From: an uncultured Catenibacterium sp. | GTDB lineage: Bacteria > Bacillota_I > Bacilli_A > Erysipelotrichales > Coprobacillaceae | DNA length: 64,000 nucleotides | Direction of reading: 5' to 3' | Assembly (NCBI GenBank): GCA_900540685.1 | Contig: UQGS01000003.1 | Span: 9,167 to 73,166 of the forward strand | Shown here: positions 63,301-64,000 of the stretch, in pieces | Numbering within the stretch: the stretch's first letter is position 1 | How the letters are laid out: every line of letters starts with the position of its first letter | Made by a program: the position numbers and the translations under genes | Notes under the pieces: model-generated | What the model saw: only the letters and a program-made list of their open reading frames with translations | Database searches by the model: none | Told to the model about the DNA's origin: nothing

Positions 63301-63802
63301 TAATCAGTGGTTCTATGTTCAAAAAGGTCGCCTCAACTGGAATTATTCAGGATTAGGTCAGTCTGGTAATGACTGGTATTATATTGTACGTGGACGTGTT
63401 AATTGGAATTATACAGGACTTGCACAGTATAATGATCAGTGGTTCTATGTTGAGGATGGTAAGTTAAACTGGAACTATACAGGACTTGCACAATACAACA
63501 ATTATTGGTTCTATGTTGAAAATGGTCGTTTAAACTGGAATTATACAGGACTTGTTCAAAAAGGTAATGAATGGTTCTATGTAGAAAACGGACGTTTGAA
63601 TTGGAACTATACAGGCCTTGTACAGTACAACAATCAGTGGTTCTACATTGGAAAAGGTCGCTTAGATTGGAACTATACAGGACTTGCATATCATGATAAT
63701 CAGTGTTTCTATATTATTAATGGACGCTTAGACTGGAATTATTCAGGTCGTGTTCGTTATAAAGGTAAAACATATACTGTAAAGAACGGTAGAGTTCTAT
63801 AA
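60365..63802 (+). CDS. Secreted tandem GH53 endo-galactanase with wall-binding repeats
   Basis: A 1145-residue secreted protein; signal peptide about 1-26. A divergent GH53-like domain (about 50-380) has TIGNEVN but lacks the usual RxRxWNDP strand. The second domain (about 395-770) is a canonical GH53: YIRLRIWNDPYN, VLVDFHYSDFWADP, acid/base Glu in VQVGNEITKGM and nucleophile Glu in VMETAWINSY. A linker domain (about 790-850) precedes about 12 repeats of 22 residues like those of the 35217-37637 protein. GH53 enzymes cut beta-1,4-galactan of pectin side chains. I chose ATG 60365 with GGAAGGGAG upstream. Confidence 0.9.
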   Translation: MNKKLFSSFVSAALVCAMGMSTVSAITPVPSMLNNNQVSATSLSRSISDYKKIEGINDQTVLGADFSHYQQDLEWGKKYYNYKSVEIDDLFKFVQGQGINTISVKVAVNPDTTSDKTKCYELGSAIKTIKEAKKAGLKTNITLFYSDDVTYANSQNLPAGWTEDNAVEKATDYTNEVLDTLSKNDALPTMMTIGNEVNYNFLGLTEGGGWDGFVAMATLSKLITAKGVKTALSFAAPDDATGIQYVIEKLGYAKVDYSYLGVNLYSDRANINDYVKALRTTVNEKAADKQLIVSNIKFPRKNEAETASTETQAESIYNLLSASISDSNAGGLIYDEAEYVGSWNGFFNEQGLAQTSLAVFGFAQGWNIDIDSYRDPYEYGDDTGLKEKNVTINKISNMSESTIRGVDVGSYVALTNAGVKYYDYDGKEQPLMKILKDNGVNYIRLRIWNDPYNEKGETYGGGDSTVDNGLKIGKEATKYGMKVLVDFHYSDFWADPAKQILPKAWQKDANDPDKMCENIHDFTKDTLQKFKDAGVDVGMVQVGNEITKGMAGIHNKDSNNSVWKNESQYSVLDRYLNAGSKAVREILPDALVTLHIETPNRQIYSMIMNAWEKGNVDYDVLGSSYYPFWWNTPDTLRDVQTLAKERGKLFAVMETAWINSYEDGDGTPNSIGSDYGLYQYEIGPQGQVDELTDMYKVLTEQDNGLGGFYWEPGWVPVKAGWTNWKYNKEVADKYGTGWASKGAVGYAPDDEMYYNGQPSWGGSSWDNATLFDIQGNALQSLKFYKDSVSLGKVQTTRINIVNKENEVLKTEYVNVNVGDTKTITLPKIDGYYVSKRNYSYTVKGDTDGVKTLTVTYNHSTEANLVEVDGELYLMQDDEVLHETTLAQVNKKGTWYYVEDGKVNKNFNGLFQYGNDWYYIENGAVNSDYTGLAQYNDQWFYIEKGKLNWDYTGLAQYNDYWFYVEKGRLNWNYSGIVEYNNQWFYVQKGRLNWNYSGLGQSGNDWYYIVRGRVNWNYTGLAQYNDQWFYVEDGKLNWNYTGLAQYNNYWFYVENGRLNWNYTGLVQKGNEWFYVENGRLNWNYTGLVQYNNQWFYIGKGRLDWNYTGLAYHDNQCFYIINGRLDWNYSGRVRYKGKTYTVKNGRVL
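62960..63799 (+). repeat. Tandem 66-bp wall-binding coding repeats
   Basis: About 12 units of the GLAQYNDQWFYVExGRLNWNYT type. The pair GIVEYNNQWFYV...GLGQSGNDWYYIV occurs here (about 63285-63410) and also twice in the repeats at 36084-37200, so the two genes share recently related units. Confidence 0.9.
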
Positions 63803-63827
63803 ACTATAAAAATCACTCAAATGAAAG

Positions 63828-63857
63828 GCAGTATGCATCATTTTGCATACTGCTTTT
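63828..63857 (+). terminator. Terminator after the galactanase gene
   Basis: A ten-bp perfect stem GCAGTATGCA/TGCATACTGC with a six-base loop and TTTT. Confidence 0.92.
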
Positions 63858-63907
63858 CGTTTAGGTAATTTAAAATAACTAGGGGTTTCCTATATTTTAG
63901 TTATTAT

Positions 63908-63942
63908 GAATCACGGGGTGAAAGTCACCCCGTGATTCTTTA
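63908..63942. terminator. Strong hairpin between convergent genes
   Basis: A 14-bp perfect stem (63908-63921 with 63925-63938) with AAG loop. It lies next to the stop of the - strand gene at 63947, so it probably ends that transcript; only a short T stretch is present on the + side. Confidence 0.75.
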
Positions 63943-63946
63943 TAGT

Positions 63947-64000
63947 CTAGAAGTCTATTTCAGAAATATCTAAATCTAACGATGAGTCTTCATCGTTATT
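63947..64000 (-). CDS. C-terminal end of an unidentified - strand gene (cut by window end)
   Basis: On the - strand a frame enters from beyond the window and reads 17 residues, NNDEDSSLDLDISEIDF, then TAG. The tail is strongly acidic with a hydrophobic ending. It is too short to identify. The adjacent hairpin supports a real gene end. Confidence 0.5.
   Translation of the reverse strand, partial: NNDEDSSLDLDISEIDF

Noticed and set aside
63399..63689. Open frame opposite the galactanase repeats
   Set aside because: It is a mirror of the coding repeats; its periodicity comes from the + strand units.

Overview
The window comes from a low-GC, Gram-positive gut-type Firmicute. Gene content and style suggest the Erysipelotrichia/Coprobacillaceae side (for example a Catenibacterium-like organism), but no rRNA or other marker is present, so this is an inference. 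It is chromosomal and gene-dense. Most genes are on the + strand in tightly coupled operons with AGGAGG-type ribosome binding sites and short hairpin terminators.

Region 1 (1-3.4 kb) is the end of a lysine/diaminopimelate operon: the C-terminus of aspartate kinase, then dapA, dapB and lysA. Region 2 (3.4-6.6 kb) is accessory: a DUF4143-type ATPase preceded by four 33-bp direct repeats, a zinc-ribbon/DUF4177-like protein, and a membrane-anchored alpha/beta hydrolase on the - strand. Region 3 (6.7-16.3 kb) is housekeeping: tsaC-rpiB-glyA-upp running without a clear break into a complete F1Fo ATP synthase operon (atpI, B, E, F, H, A, G, D, C). The c subunit carries two membrane carboxylates. Region 4 (16.3-17.4 kb) is a convergent VanX-like dipeptidase and VanZ-like membrane protein.

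Region 5 (17.6-30.5 kb) is a sortase-assembled pilus locus: a PucR-family regulator with a G9 tract in its reading frame, a 2580-residue repeat-rich LPXTG adhesin, an LPSTG backbone pilin, a class C sortase and a small accessory pilin. Region 6 (30.5-37.7 kb) concerns envelope modification: an acyltransferase, a two-component system with an unknown membrane protein, a VanY-type carboxypeptidase lipoprotein, and a secreted GH25 lysozyme/cell-wall-repeat/YkuD L,D-transpeptidase fusion.

Region 7 (37.7-41.8 kb) holds a GtrB-like glycosyltransferase, a YfhO-like membrane protein and a GtrA-like protein. These are the three parts of a known type of extracytoplasmic glycosylation system. An IS200/IS605-type element (tnpA plus divergent, apparently intact tnpB) follows at about 41.9-43.7 kb.

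Region 8 (43.8-60.2 kb) is a surface-polysaccharide cluster: initiating phosphoglycosyltransferase, DUF4422 transferase, an orphan OppA-like lipoprotein, Wzy-like polymerase, UDP-galactopyranose mutase, glycosyltransferases, Wzx-like flippase, a GpsA-TagD fusion making CDP-glycerol, an LCP attachment enzyme, a second almost identical UDP-galactopyranose mutase and two more glycosyltransferases. The predicted product is a wall-linked, galactofuranose-containing and possibly glycerol-phosphate-bearing polymer. Region 9 (60.3-63.8 kb) is a secreted tandem GH53 galactanase carrying the same 22-residue wall-binding repeats as the lysozyme/transpeptidase. The window ends in the C-terminus of a - strand gene.

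The strongest candidates for something new are the G9 switch-like tract in the pilus-linked regulator, the phased 33-bp repeats before the ATPase, the GpsA-TagD fusion, the GH25-repeat-YkuD fusion with its VanY neighbour, and the duplicated glf genes with a 904-bp identical core.
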